DNA of 7,123 nucleotides from Patescibacteria group bacterium. Its GTDB lineage: Bacteria; Patescibacteriota; Minisyncoccia; Portnoybacterales; GWB1-42-6. Every line of letters begins with the position of its first letter. Position 1 is the stretch's first letter. The notes below the pieces were generated by a model, which saw nothing but the letters and a program-made list of their open reading frames with translations, did no database searches and was not told the origin of the DNA. A program made the translations under genes and the position numbers. Shown here piece by piece: positions 1 to 4,760 of this stretch. The stretch covers positions 1 through 7,123 of the forward strand of contig JAHKAK010000120.1 of NCBI GenBank assembly GCA_018826025.1, written 5' to 3'.

Positions 1-93
1 GAAGCCCAAGGCGCGGCCGGCCATGTCTTTTATTCTTTAGACCCGCAGCTGCCGGCGGATTTCCGCCGAGCCATTGATCTTTTCTTGAAGTAA
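1..93 (+). CDS. C-terminal fragment, possibly alpha/beta-hydrolase
   Basis: An open frame enters from the left edge and stops at TAA 91-93, giving the last 30 residues of a protein (begins EAQGAAGHVFY, ends DLFLK). A Gly-His followed by hydrophobic residues, about 20 residues before an amphipathic helix ending in a Phe-Leu-Lys tail, resembles the catalytic-His end of dienelactone-hydrolase-like or prolyl-oligopeptidase-like alpha/beta-hydrolases, where that helix closes the domain. Seen: the open frame and the GH motif. Inferred: the family. The nucleophile and acid residues lie outside the window, so the family call is weak, although the frame itself is convincing. A T-run follows the stop (94-100) without a GC-rich stem before it, so termination here is not obvious. 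Confidence 0.45.
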   Translation, partial: EAQGAAGHVFYSLDPQLPADFRRAIDLFLK

Positions 94-109
94 TTTTTTT
101 AGATTTGGC

Positions 110-137
110 ATCGGACAATTCCATAGAATTGTCCGAT
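110..137. repeat. Perfect 12-bp inverted repeat (hairpin)
   Basis: Arms 110-121 and 126-137 are perfect reverse complements around the 4-nt loop cata. No T-run follows, so this is not a canonical terminator. It is the first of four consecutive dyads in the gap 94-302. Confidence 0.8.
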
Positions 138-150
138 AGCCGCGAAATCT

Positions 151-169
151 GTAGAAGCCTGACTTCTAC
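151..169. repeat. Short hairpin, gtagaag/cttctac
   Basis: Arms 151-157 and 163-169 pair perfectly over a 5-nt loop. The surrounding segment 144-164 resembles 1866-1886, which lies upstream of the second composite repeat, with about four differences over 21 nt. It may therefore be an outer part of the same repeat family. The arm sequence also recalls the cttcta/tagaag arms of the repeats near 4513-4760. Confidence 0.6.
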
Positions 170-196
170 GGCGTTATCTGCGGGGGAGAGGGATTA

Positions 197-302
197 AAAA
201 TAAACATTCTGACATTCTGCAGAATGTCAGAATGTCGCGTCGCGCCCTATGGTCTAATTCGCCCCAGTAGCAGTTCCGCCTGTTAACGGAACGCTGCGGG
301 GC
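197..302. repeat. Composite structured repeat, copy 1
   Basis: Bases 197-280 match 2008-2091 over 84 bp with only two differences. The element has two structural modules. The first is a 32-bp perfect palindrome at 204-235, built as two tandem acattctg units followed by two cagaatgt units. The second is a long hairpin at 261-302 with stems 261-265/298-302, 267-271/293-297 (one G-T pair) and 273-278/287-292. Single unpaired A bases at 266 and 272 separate the stems, and the loop is 279-286. The right arm of the hairpin differs from copy 2, but pairing is kept in both. GTAG (267-270) lies in the left arm just before the inner stem. No open frame runs through the element. Confidence 0.9.
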
Positions 303-335
303 AGACGTCCTCCACGGCCCCGGGCTTGAATTTTT

Positions 336-364
336 TTGACAAAAGCTAAAAACTCTGATAGGCT
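336..364 (+). promoter_or_regulatory. Predicted sigma70-type promoter of the cold-shock gene
   Basis: A perfect -35 box TTGACA (336-341) is followed after 17 bp by TAGGCT (359-364), a weak -10 preceded by an extended TG-n (356-358). The expected transcript start near 371 leaves an untranslated leader of about 60 nt before the ATG at 430. Cold-shock mRNAs often have regulatory leaders, but no structure here is strong enough to claim one. Confidence 0.55.
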
Positions 365-429
365 TGAAGAGTCAGCAGAAAGAGACCTAGTCGAGTTTCT
401 AATTTTAAAAATAACTAAAAAATAAACGT

Positions 430-627
430 ATGAATGGAGTCATCAAAACGCTCACAGAGAGAGGATTTGGATTCATTTCTCGCGAAGGCGAAACAAAGGA
501 TCTATTTTTTCATTCTAAAGAGCTGAAGGATGTGACTTTTGACGAGCTGAAGGTCGGCGATGCCGTTACCTTTGAAGTCGTAGACAGCGAAAAGGGACCC
601 AATGCCGTTAATGTGTCTCGTGCCTAA
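430..627 (+). CDS. Cold-shock domain protein (CspA family)
   Basis: A 65-residue, single-domain cold-shock protein, the usual length for bacterial CspA-type proteins. These form a five-stranded OB-fold beta-barrel that binds single-stranded RNA or DNA and melts RNA secondary structure as a cytoplasmic RNA chaperone. The N-terminus MNGVIKTL fits the first strand. RNP1 is seen as GFGFIS (residues 12-17) and RNP2 as LFFHSK (25-30), which supply the stacking aromatics Phe13, Phe15, Phe26, Phe27 and His28. The C-terminal GPNAVNV strand is also typical. The gene stands alone between its own promoter (336-364) and a strong terminator (639-677). No Shine-Dalgarno precedes the ATG; the leader is A-rich (aaaaaataaacgt). 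Family assignment is secure; which paralogue it is and whether it is cold-induced cannot be told. Confidence 0.96.
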   Translation: MNGVIKTLTERGFGFISREGETKDLFFHSKELKDVTFDELKVGDAVTFEVVDSEKGPNAVNVSRA

Positions 628-638
628 GCGCTAATTTT

Positions 639-678
639 AAAACACCCCGCCCCGCAAAATGCGGGGCGGGGTGTTTTT
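639..678 (+). terminator. Rho-independent terminator after the cold-shock gene
   Basis: Arms 639-655 and 661-677 pair perfectly around loop aaaat (656-660). The very GC-rich core (ccccgccccgc / gcggggcgggg) is followed by five T bases ending at 678. The 27-bp core 645-671 recurs exactly, in inverted orientation, in the terminator at 6541-6579. Confidence 0.93.
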
Positions 679-699
679 ATTTGAGAGAAAAGAATTTTT

Positions 700-728
700 T
701 TGCTATTTTTTAAGAAGTATGGTAAAAT
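700..728 (+). promoter_or_regulatory. Promoter placed for a leaderless transcript
   Basis: TTGCTA (700-705), 17 bp, then TAAAAT (723-728) preceded by an extended TG-g (720-722). Initiation about 7 nt after the -10 falls at 735-736, which is the A of ATG 736. The upstream in-frame TTG at 700 is therefore better read as the -35 box than as a start codon. Confidence 0.65.
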
Positions 729-735
729 AAAGGCG

Positions 736-1140
736 ATGAAACTCTCCGGGAAGGTAAAAAATGACCTGGATAAAAAGTTCCAAACGGTGATAAAAACACC
801 GGCGAGTTTTGATTTTTTTGTGGCTATTCATGATTTTGTTGAGCATATTGAATTAAATTCATCGCTGGCCAGCGGTCTCTCGTCCCGCGCCAAGCCAAAC
901 CGAGAACAGAATATTCCCAGTAAATATAACCATCTGAAACAGATTTACCAAGGGCTTGAAGATGTTAACGGCCAGCCTGGCGTTGACTTGGGGCATACCA
1001 GATACATGGTGCGGGTGGAACTGGACAGAATTAAAAATAAAGATGTTTCGGAGAGCAATTCTTTTTGGAAAAAACGGGAATTATTCAGAAAATTGACAGA
1101 GGAGATATACGAAAGATTAAGTCCGGATTATGTTGCTTAG
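736..1140 (+). CDS. Uncharacterised 134-aa protein
   Basis: I do not recognise this protein. The frame is open back to TTG 700, but the first ATG (736) is preferred because the segment 700-728 reads as a promoter and there is no proper ribosome-binding site; aagg ends only 2 nt before the ATG. The product is soluble, with no signal peptide or membrane segment. It is probably mostly helical: an N-terminal KLSGKVKNDLDKKF helix, an FDFFVAIHDFVEHIE helix around residues 26-40, a polar linker, then IPSKYNHLKQIYQGLEDV (about 66-83), GHTRYMVRVELDRIKNKDV and a charged C-terminal helix FWKKRELFRKLTEEIYERL. The last residues SPDYVA end abruptly, so the family might be longer elsewhere. It sits between the csp terminator and hicBA as its own unit. 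No catalytic motif was found and no function is proposed. Confidence 0.75.
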   Translation: MKLSGKVKNDLDKKFQTVIKTPASFDFFVAIHDFVEHIELNSSLASGLSSRAKPNREQNIPSKYNHLKQIYQGLEDVNGQPGVDLGHTRYMVRVELDRIKNKDVSESNSFWKKRELFRKLTEEIYERLSPDYVA

Positions 1141-1232
1141 AATAAGTTGTTCAAATTTATATATTGCGGGGATTAATTTATAAAGCATAAAGTTAGCCTA
1201 TCTAACGGGGTAAGCATATCGTTTTGAGTTGG

Positions 1233-1261
1233 TTGACTTATCGCAGTCATTTTGCTATATT
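1233..1261 (+). promoter_or_regulatory. Promoter of hicBA, placed for a leaderless transcript
   Basis: TTGACT (1233-1238, 5/6), 17 bp, then TATATT (1256-1261, 5/6) preceded by extended TG-c (1253-1255). This is one of the best promoter matches in the window. Initiation 7 nt after the -10 lands at 1268, the A of the hicB ATG. Just upstream lie a small dyad (1192-1196/1202-1206) and a 7-bp direct repeat aagcata flanking it (1183-1189 and 1212-1218), which could be operator material. Confidence 0.75.
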
Positions 1262-1267
1262 TTTAAT

Positions 1268-1540
1268 ATGAAAAAAACAAAACAAATTTTAGAATATTCC
1301 GCTATATTTGAGCCAGCCAAAGAGGGCGGCTACAATGTTTTATTTCCCTCATTTCCGGGCTGTATTACTTTTGGCCGTAATTTTGAAGAAGCTAAATTAA
1401 AGGCCAAGGAAATCTTAGAATTATGGCTGGAGGAGTTAGCGCATCAAGGGAAAAAAGTGCCCGTCTATAAACATCGGCCGATAATTGATGATGTGTGCGT
1501 AAATCTTCCCCGTAACGCAAAAATTGTATGCGCCCAATAG
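1268..1540 (+). CDS. hicB: HicB-family antitoxin
   Basis: A 90-residue HicB-type antitoxin (degenerate RNase H-like fold) that would bind and neutralise the HicA mRNA interferase encoded directly downstream. The hallmark is seen in order: the first strand EYSAIFEPA, then KEGGYNVLFPSFPGCITFG (residues about 20-38), then the helix NFEEAKLKAKEILELWLEEL and a short HQGKKVPV turn, which is the standard HicB core. Only about 27 residues follow, so there is no clear HTH or ribbon-helix-helix DNA-binding domain; repression may be absent or indirect. ATG 1268 is preferred over the in-frame upstream codon at 1229 because 1233-1261 is an excellent promoter. The 3' end overlaps hicA by 13 bp, in antitoxin-first order, which suggests translational coupling. 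Family call confident; activity not demonstrable here. Confidence 0.9.
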   Translation: MKKTKQILEYSAIFEPAKEGGYNVLFPSFPGCITFGRNFEEAKLKAKEILELWLEELAHQGKKVPVYKHRPIIDDVCVNLPRNAKIVCAQ

Positions 1541-1746
1541 CGGCTAAAAAATTAATTAAAATTCTTTTAGCTAATGGTTTTGTTTTATCGCGCTCCAAGG
1601 GCAGTCACGCCATTTATAAAAATGTTATTACCGGCATAATTGTGCCTGCCTTTGCATGGCGCCAACAAACCAATTTATCGGGGCACTCTATTAGCTATTA
1701 TCAAGCAATCAAAAATACCGAAAGAAAAAGTTTAAAGACGGGTTGA
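1528..1746 (+). pseudogene. hicA: HicA-family toxin, frameshifted
   Basis: HicA is a small dsRBD-like mRNA interferase that cleaves transcripts independently of the ribosome. The first 42 residues are canonical: KKLIKILLANGF, then SRSKGSHAIYKN with the catalytic His27 in the GSH motif, then GIIVPAF. From there the annotated frame turns into non-HicA sequence (AWRQQTNLSGHSIS...) and stops at TGA 1744-1746. Reading one base further on from 1655 restores the family C-terminus: HGANKPIYRGTLLAIIKQ, then SKIPKEKV, with stop TAA 1733-1735. A single extra base within tttg 1651-1654 explains this; removing it gives a 68-residue protein of normal length. It may be a real inactivating mutation, an assembly error or, less likely, +1 recoding. 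The frame-zero product would lack the last strand and helix and is probably inactive. Confidence 0.85.
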
Positions 1747-1754
1747 ACAAATCG

Positions 1755-1772
1755 CCCAAAAACCGTTTTGGG
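1755..1772 (+). repeat. Small hairpin just after hicA
   Basis: Arms cccaaaa (1755-1761) and ttttggg (1766-1772) pair over the 4-nt loop accg. No T-run follows directly. It may protect the 3' end or be incidental; the real terminator lies at 1789-1829. Confidence 0.4.
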
Positions 1773-1788
1773 TTAGGGGTCGCTTTTC

Positions 1789-1829
1789 AAACAGCCTTGC
1801 CCCGCAAAATGCGTGACAAGGCTGTTTTT
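1789..1829 (+). terminator. Rho-independent terminator of hicBA
   Basis: Arms 1789-1805 (aaacagccttgccccgc) and 1811-1827 (gcgtgacaaggctgttt) pair with two internal mismatches around loop aaaat, followed by a T-run to 1829. The ccccgc-aaaat-gcg centre (1800-1813) matches the csp and 6541-6579 terminators and looks like a decayed copy of the same family. Confidence 0.85.
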
Positions 1830-1913
1830 GTTATTAATGGTAGAAGCCATACCCGCATCGCCCTTGAAATCTGTTGAAGTCTGGTTTCAGTCAGCCGCCT
1901 TACGAGAAAATCT

Positions 1914-1979
1914 AACGGCTCAACCCACTGCGCCCTTCCGTAGTTCTGCCATGGCAGGACGAAGGAGGGTTGAGCCGTT
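1914..1979. repeat. Long imperfect hairpin, 66 nt
   Basis: The outer stem aacggctcaaccc (1914-1926) pairs perfectly over 13 bp with 1967-1979. Inside, ccttc (1934-1938) pairs with gaagg (1961-1965). The apical stem gttctgcc/ggcaggac (1943-1950/1953-1960, one G-T pair) contains the perfect palindrome tgccatggca. No terminal T-run and no convincing gene. It lies between the hicBA terminator and composite repeat copy 2 and has no counterpart beside copy 1. Confidence 0.8.
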
Positions 1980-2007
1980 GAAGGATCGTTGCTTAATCTG
2001 AAAGCTT

Positions 2008-2111
2008 AAAATAAACATTCTGACATTCTGCAGAATGTCAGAATGTCGCGCCGCGCCCTTTGGTCTAATTCGCCCCAGTAGCAGTTCCGCCGCTGCGGGA
2101 CACTACGGGGC
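2008..2111. repeat. Composite structured repeat, copy 2
   Basis: Bases 2008-2091 match 197-280 with two differences over 84 bp. The 32-bp perfect palindrome is conserved at 2015-2046. The following hairpin pairs 2072-2076/2107-2111, 2078-2081/2103-2106 and 2084-2090/2095-2101 (one G-T pair), with loop 2091-2094. After 2091 the sequence no longer aligns simply with copy 1 (shorter loop, different right arm), yet a stem of about 16 bp re-forms. GTAG (2078-2081) again precedes the inner stem. Confidence 0.9.
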
Positions 2112-2145
2112 AGGCGCGAATATGACCATACATAAAAAATTAGAG

Positions 2146-2169
2146 CCGTCCTTTGAAGGGCGGTTTTTT
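2146..2169 (+). terminator. Probable Rho-independent terminator
   Basis: Stem 2146-2152/2157-2163 (ccgtcct/agggcgg, one G-T pair) with loop ttga is followed immediately by six T bases (2164-2169). No gene lies directly upstream on this strand. It may be a backup for hicBA, end a transcript crossing the repeat, or belong to the repeat element. Confidence 0.6.
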
Positions 2170-2175
2170 GCCTGC

Positions 2176-2240
2176 GCTGAGCTTGTCGAAGTGTTTGTGC
2201 TGAGCTCGTCGAAGCGTTTGTGCTGAGCTTATTGAAGTGG
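2176..2240. repeat. 23-bp tandem direct repeat, 2.8 copies
   Basis: Units at 2176-2198, 2199-2221 and 2222-2240 (partial) start gctgagct and carry a gtcgaag-type centre. Units 1 and 2 differ at two positions, and the third drifts at its centre (attgaag). There are no spacers, so it is not a CRISPR. The junction of units 2 and 3 contributes TTGTGC, the candidate -35 box of the next promoter. Confidence 0.85.
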
Positions 2241-2246
2241 TAGAAT
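2218..2246 (+). promoter_or_regulatory. Predicted promoter of the prohibitin-like gene
   Basis: TTGTGC (2218-2223, lying in the tandem repeat), 17 bp, then TAGAAT (2241-2246, 5/6) with extended TG-g (2238-2240). The expected start near 2253 leaves an A-rich leader of about 55 nt without a Shine-Dalgarno. Confidence 0.6.
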
Positions 2247-2307
2247 GAAATTAGCAGAACAAAAAAGGTCGAATGATTTAAAGATTAAATTTTAACAAAA
2301 CAAAAAT

Positions 2308-3120
2308 ATGGACAATATAAGTATAAGCCAAAAAATAAAAGACATGAAACCAGGAAAAGTTATTTCCAGCGTAATTATTGGAATGTTTGTTCTAATGTTT
2401 CTTGCTGACGCTGTTGGAACCGTCGGGGCGGGTGAGCGAGGGGTTATTCTTCAATTTGGAGCAGTTCAAGATAGGGTATTTGACGAGGGACTCTATTTTA
2501 AAATACCGCTTATCCAAAAGGTAGTAAAAATGGATGTAAAAATTCAAAAAGATGAAGTCCCGGCAAGCGCCTCTTCCAAGGACCTACAGGTAGTAACCTC
2601 CAAAATTGCTCTGAACTATCATATTGATCCAGTCGCCGTAAATAAAATCTGGCAGGAGGTGGGGAAAAACTACAACACCCGCATTATTGCTCCCTCTATC
2701 CAAGAAGGGGTTAAGGCGGTAACGGCAAGATTCACGGCGGAGGAATTGATTACCAAAAGAGAAGAAGTGAAAGAACAAATTAAAGCAAATCTTACCAGCA
2801 GATTGCTTGAACATGCCATTATGGTTGATGAGTTTAACATTATTGATTTTGAATTTTCAATAGCTTTTAATGAGGCCATTGAATCCAAGGTTAGAGCCGA
2901 ACAGCTAAAACTTAAAGCGGACAGAGATTTAGAAAGAATAAAAATTGAAAAAGAACAAATGATAGCCGCCGCGCAAGGTAAGGCGGAAGCGATTAGAATT
3001 GAAGCGCAAGCCTTAATGCAGAACCCCAAAGTGGTAGAGCTTCGTTGGATAGAAAAGTGGGACGGAAAGGTTCCGATTTACTGGGGTGAGGCGAATCCAT
3101 TTATCGGGCTAAATAATTAA
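2308..3120 (+). CDS. Prohibitin-like SPFH membrane protein
   Basis: A 270-residue SPFH/Band 7 protein of the prohibitin type. These anchor in the membrane by an N-terminal segment and build large ring- or cage-like oligomers that organise membrane domains and shield client proteins or proteases. Seen in order: a short basic N-terminus, one hydrophobic segment (about 18-37, SSVIIGMFVLMFLADAVG), the prohibitin signature GERGVILQFGAVQDRVFDEGLYFKIP beginning at residue 42, the SPFH beta/alpha core to about 185, a charged coiled-coil helix (about 186-238) with the usual EAIESKVRAEQ and AAAQGKAEAIRIEAQAL runs, and the prohibitin-like tail IEKWDGKVP (248-256). Length is normal. The ATG is preceded by caaaaat with no Shine-Dalgarno. 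It is a single-gene unit with no FtsH, NfeD or HflK/C partner visible, so the client is unknown. Confidence 0.93.
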   Translation: MDNISISQKIKDMKPGKVISSVIIGMFVLMFLADAVGTVGAGERGVILQFGAVQDRVFDEGLYFKIPLIQKVVKMDVKIQKDEVPASASSKDLQVVTSKIALNYHIDPVAVNKIWQEVGKNYNTRIIAPSIQEGVKAVTARFTAEELITKREEVKEQIKANLTSRLLEHAIMVDEFNIIDFEFSIAFNEAIESKVRAEQLKLKADRDLERIKIEKEQMIAAAQGKAEAIRIEAQALMQNPKVVELRWIEKWDGKVPIYWGEANPFIGLNN

Positions 3121-3185
3121 AAAATAGAGGGACTAAAAAAATCGTTGAGAAGATTATTTGTTTGATAGATCTGCTTCCAATCCGA

Positions 3186-3202
3186 TACCCTTTCTAAGGG
3201 TA
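3186..3202. repeat. Small perfect hairpin in the gap after the prohibitin-like gene
   Basis: Arms taccctt (3186-3192) and aagggta (3196-3202) pair over the 3-nt loop tct. The following bases (gctgttgtgtt) are not a clean T-run, so it is at best a weak terminator. No other terminator is visible between 3120 and the promoter at 3222. Confidence 0.45.
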
Positions 3203-3221
3203 GCTGTTGTGTTAAGCGAAA

Positions 3222-3250
3222 TTGATCTTATGTATGTAGCGCTATATATT
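3222..3250 (+). promoter_or_regulatory. Predicted promoter of the glycoside hydrolase gene
   Basis: TTGATC (3222-3227), 17 bp, then TATATT (3245-3250, 5/6). The predicted start near 3257 leaves only about 8 nt before ATG 3265, too short for a standard ribosome-binding site, so the transcript would be nearly leaderless. Confidence 0.6.
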
Positions 3251-3264
3251 GATTATAGAAAAAG

Positions 3265-4488
3265 ATGATAAATGACAATAATCAATTCAATATAGAAGAG
3301 AAAGTTAAGGAACTATTTATAAAAAACCGGCGAACATCGGGCAATTATCAATATACCCTGCCGTCTCCCGGTTCTTATCCGTATCAATGGTTTTGGGACT
3401 CATGCTTCCATGCCATTATTTTGTCACACTTTGATATGAAGAGCGCGAAAGAAGAACTTCGCTCACTTATTTCTAAACAATTTAAAAATGGTCTTTTGCC
3501 GCACATTATTTATTGGGAAAAGCATGAAGTAATGAATGTTGATTGGGATGCGGAGGGAACCAGTTCTCTGGCTCAGCCACCGCTGATTGCTTATGCCGTT
3601 AAGAATATTTATAAAAAAGAAAACGACATTTCTTTCGTCAAAGAAATGTTTGCGCCGATGGACCGCTATTACCGGCACCTCCTCACGCGGGATCCTCGGA
3701 AGAGTCATTTGGTAGGGCTTATTAATCCCGATGAGTCGGGCGAGGATAATTCGCCGCGGTTTGACATCCCCTTGGGCCTTGAACCAACCCAGCGGTTTTC
3801 TGAAAATAACTTAAAAAGATTTAATCTTTTTGAAAAAAGCCGGAAATGCGGCTTTGATAACGTGGACTGCACCCGTAATCTTTTTTGGGTAAAAGATGTT
3901 GCCTTCAGCGCTTATTTAATTGAAAATTTCGTGTGTATGAGCGAGCTTGCCTGCGAGATTAAAGAGCGTGAAAGCGAGGCTTTTTACATTGGCCAAAGGG
4001 AGATGATGACAAAGGCGATGCGCGAACGAATGTATGAGGACGGGATTTTTTGGACGATTCACGGTTCTAACTATGAGAAAATCAAGGTTAAAACATGGGC
4101 GATTTTCGCCCCGCTTATTGGCGGTCTTTATACAGAAGACGAAGCAAAAAATTTGATTAAAAATCATTTGCGCAATGAAAAAGAATTTTGGACTCCTTTT
4201 ATCATACCGACAACGGCCAAGAGCGAGACGAGTTATTTTCCCGGAGAACGTAGCGGACCCGTGTGGCTTCGGCCAAACTGGCGGGGTCCGATTTGGATTG
4301 CTCCAAACTGGTTTGTATATCGCGGTTTAAAAAAATATGGATTTCACGAGGAAGCAAATATCATACGAGAAAAAAGCCTGGAGCTTGTAGAAAAATCGGG
4401 CTTTCGTGAATATTATCACCCTGAAACCGGCCAGGGGCTTGGCGCTTTTGATTTTACCTGGGGCGGACTTGTTTTGGACATGGAATAA
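3265..4488 (+). CDS. GH63/MGH1-like glycoside hydrolase, (alpha/alpha)6 fold
   Basis: A 407-residue cytoplasmic enzyme with no signal peptide or membrane segment. Motifs match the GH63/mannosylglycerate-hydrolase-like (MGH1) six-hairpin glycosidases: QWFWDSCFHAI (41-51), GLLPHIIYW (76-84), SSLAQPPLIAYAV (100-112), NPDESGEDNSPRFD (154-167), NWRGPIW (338-344) followed by APNWFVYRGL, and REYYHPETGQGLG (381-393) before FTWGGLVLDME. From the family's inverting mechanism, Asp161 in ESGEDNSPR is the likely general acid and Glu382 in REYYHPETG the likely general base; these are assigned by motif position, not by alignment. Substrates in this group include mannosyl- or glucosyl-glycerate and alpha-glucosides; the actual one cannot be told. 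The gene is solo, with no transporter or phosphorylase nearby. ATG 3265 follows a promoter by about 15 nt. No terminator is obvious before the repeat at 4513. Confidence 0.87.
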   Translation: MINDNNQFNIEEKVKELFIKNRRTSGNYQYTLPSPGSYPYQWFWDSCFHAIILSHFDMKSAKEELRSLISKQFKNGLLPHIIYWEKHEVMNVDWDAEGTSSLAQPPLIAYAVKNIYKKENDISFVKEMFAPMDRYYRHLLTRDPRKSHLVGLINPDESGEDNSPRFDIPLGLEPTQRFSENNLKRFNLFEKSRKCGFDNVDCTRNLFWVKDVAFSAYLIENFVCMSELACEIKERESEAFYIGQREMMTKAMRERMYEDGIFWTIHGSNYEKIKVKTWAIFAPLIGGLYTEDEAKNLIKNHLRNEKEFWTPFIIPTTAKSETSYFPGERSGPVWLRPNWRGPIWIAPNWFVYRGLKKYGFHEEANIIREKSLELVEKSGFREYYHPETGQGLGAFDFTWGGLVLDME

Positions 4489-4512
4489 TTAGTTAGCAGA
4501 AAACGCGGTAAG

Positions 4513-4760
4513 CTTCTAACGGGGTTTGACCCCGTATAAAAGTCCAGCCAGGCCCTGTTAACAATCAAATGCGCGGGCGATTCCGCCTTCGGCTATCTTT
4601 GGTAAAAATATAAGCTTATCAAAAAACTTCTAACGGGGTTTGACCCCATATAGAAGTCCAGCCGTACTTTTTACAACAAGCTAAATACGCGGGCGATTCC
4701 GCCTTCGGCTATCTTTGGTAAAAATATAAGCTTATCAAAAAACTTCTAACGGGGTTTGAC
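4513..4760. repeat. 114/116-bp tandem repeat, two units plus a partial third
   Basis: Units at 4513-4626 (114 bp) and 4627-4742 (116 bp) and a truncated third at 4743-4760 (18 bp). A 73-bp block, 4572-4644, is identical to 4688-4760, whereas the middle of each unit (about 4551-4571 versus 4667-4687) has diverged. Each full unit begins with a dyad; in unit 2 acttcta (4626-4632) pairs with tagaagt (4651-4657) and ggggt (4635-4639) with acccc (4643-4647). In unit 1 the tagaag arm has decayed to taaaag. Units also hold a gcc-ttc-ggc mini-hairpin and the palindrome ataagcttat. No open frame of note; the gap 4489-4836 contains only this repeat and the next promoter. Confidence 0.93.

Noticed and set aside
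261..302. Integron attC site or tRNA-like fold
   Set aside because: The bulged hairpin suggested attC, but the conserved terminal GTTRRRY/RYYYAAC boxes are not in the right places and there is no cassette-like gene between copies. No cloverleaf or anticodon arm can be drawn.
1651..1746. C-terminal HicA segment as a separate small gene
   Set aside because: The restored frame from 1655 has no plausible start codon or ribosome-binding site. It is better explained as the displaced end of hicA.
1813..2001. Open frame of 62 codons in the gap after hicBA
   Set aside because: It runs through a terminator arm and the 66-nt hairpin, has low-complexity, repeat-driven composition, no promoter placement and no recognisable domain.
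2035..2226. Open frame of 63 codons over composite repeat copy 2 and the 23-bp tandem repeat
   Set aside because: It begins inside the palindrome and crosses a terminator and the tandem repeat; the protein is only translated repeat DNA.
2176..2240. CRISPR array
   Set aside because: The repeats are directly adjacent with no unique spacers, only 2.8 units, and no cas gene in the window. The 4513-4760 repeat also lacks a repeat-spacer pattern.
2670..3029. 119-codon minus-strand frame inside the prohibitin-like gene
   Set aside because: Antisense shadow of the coiled-coil and SPFH coding region, with no independent start signal.
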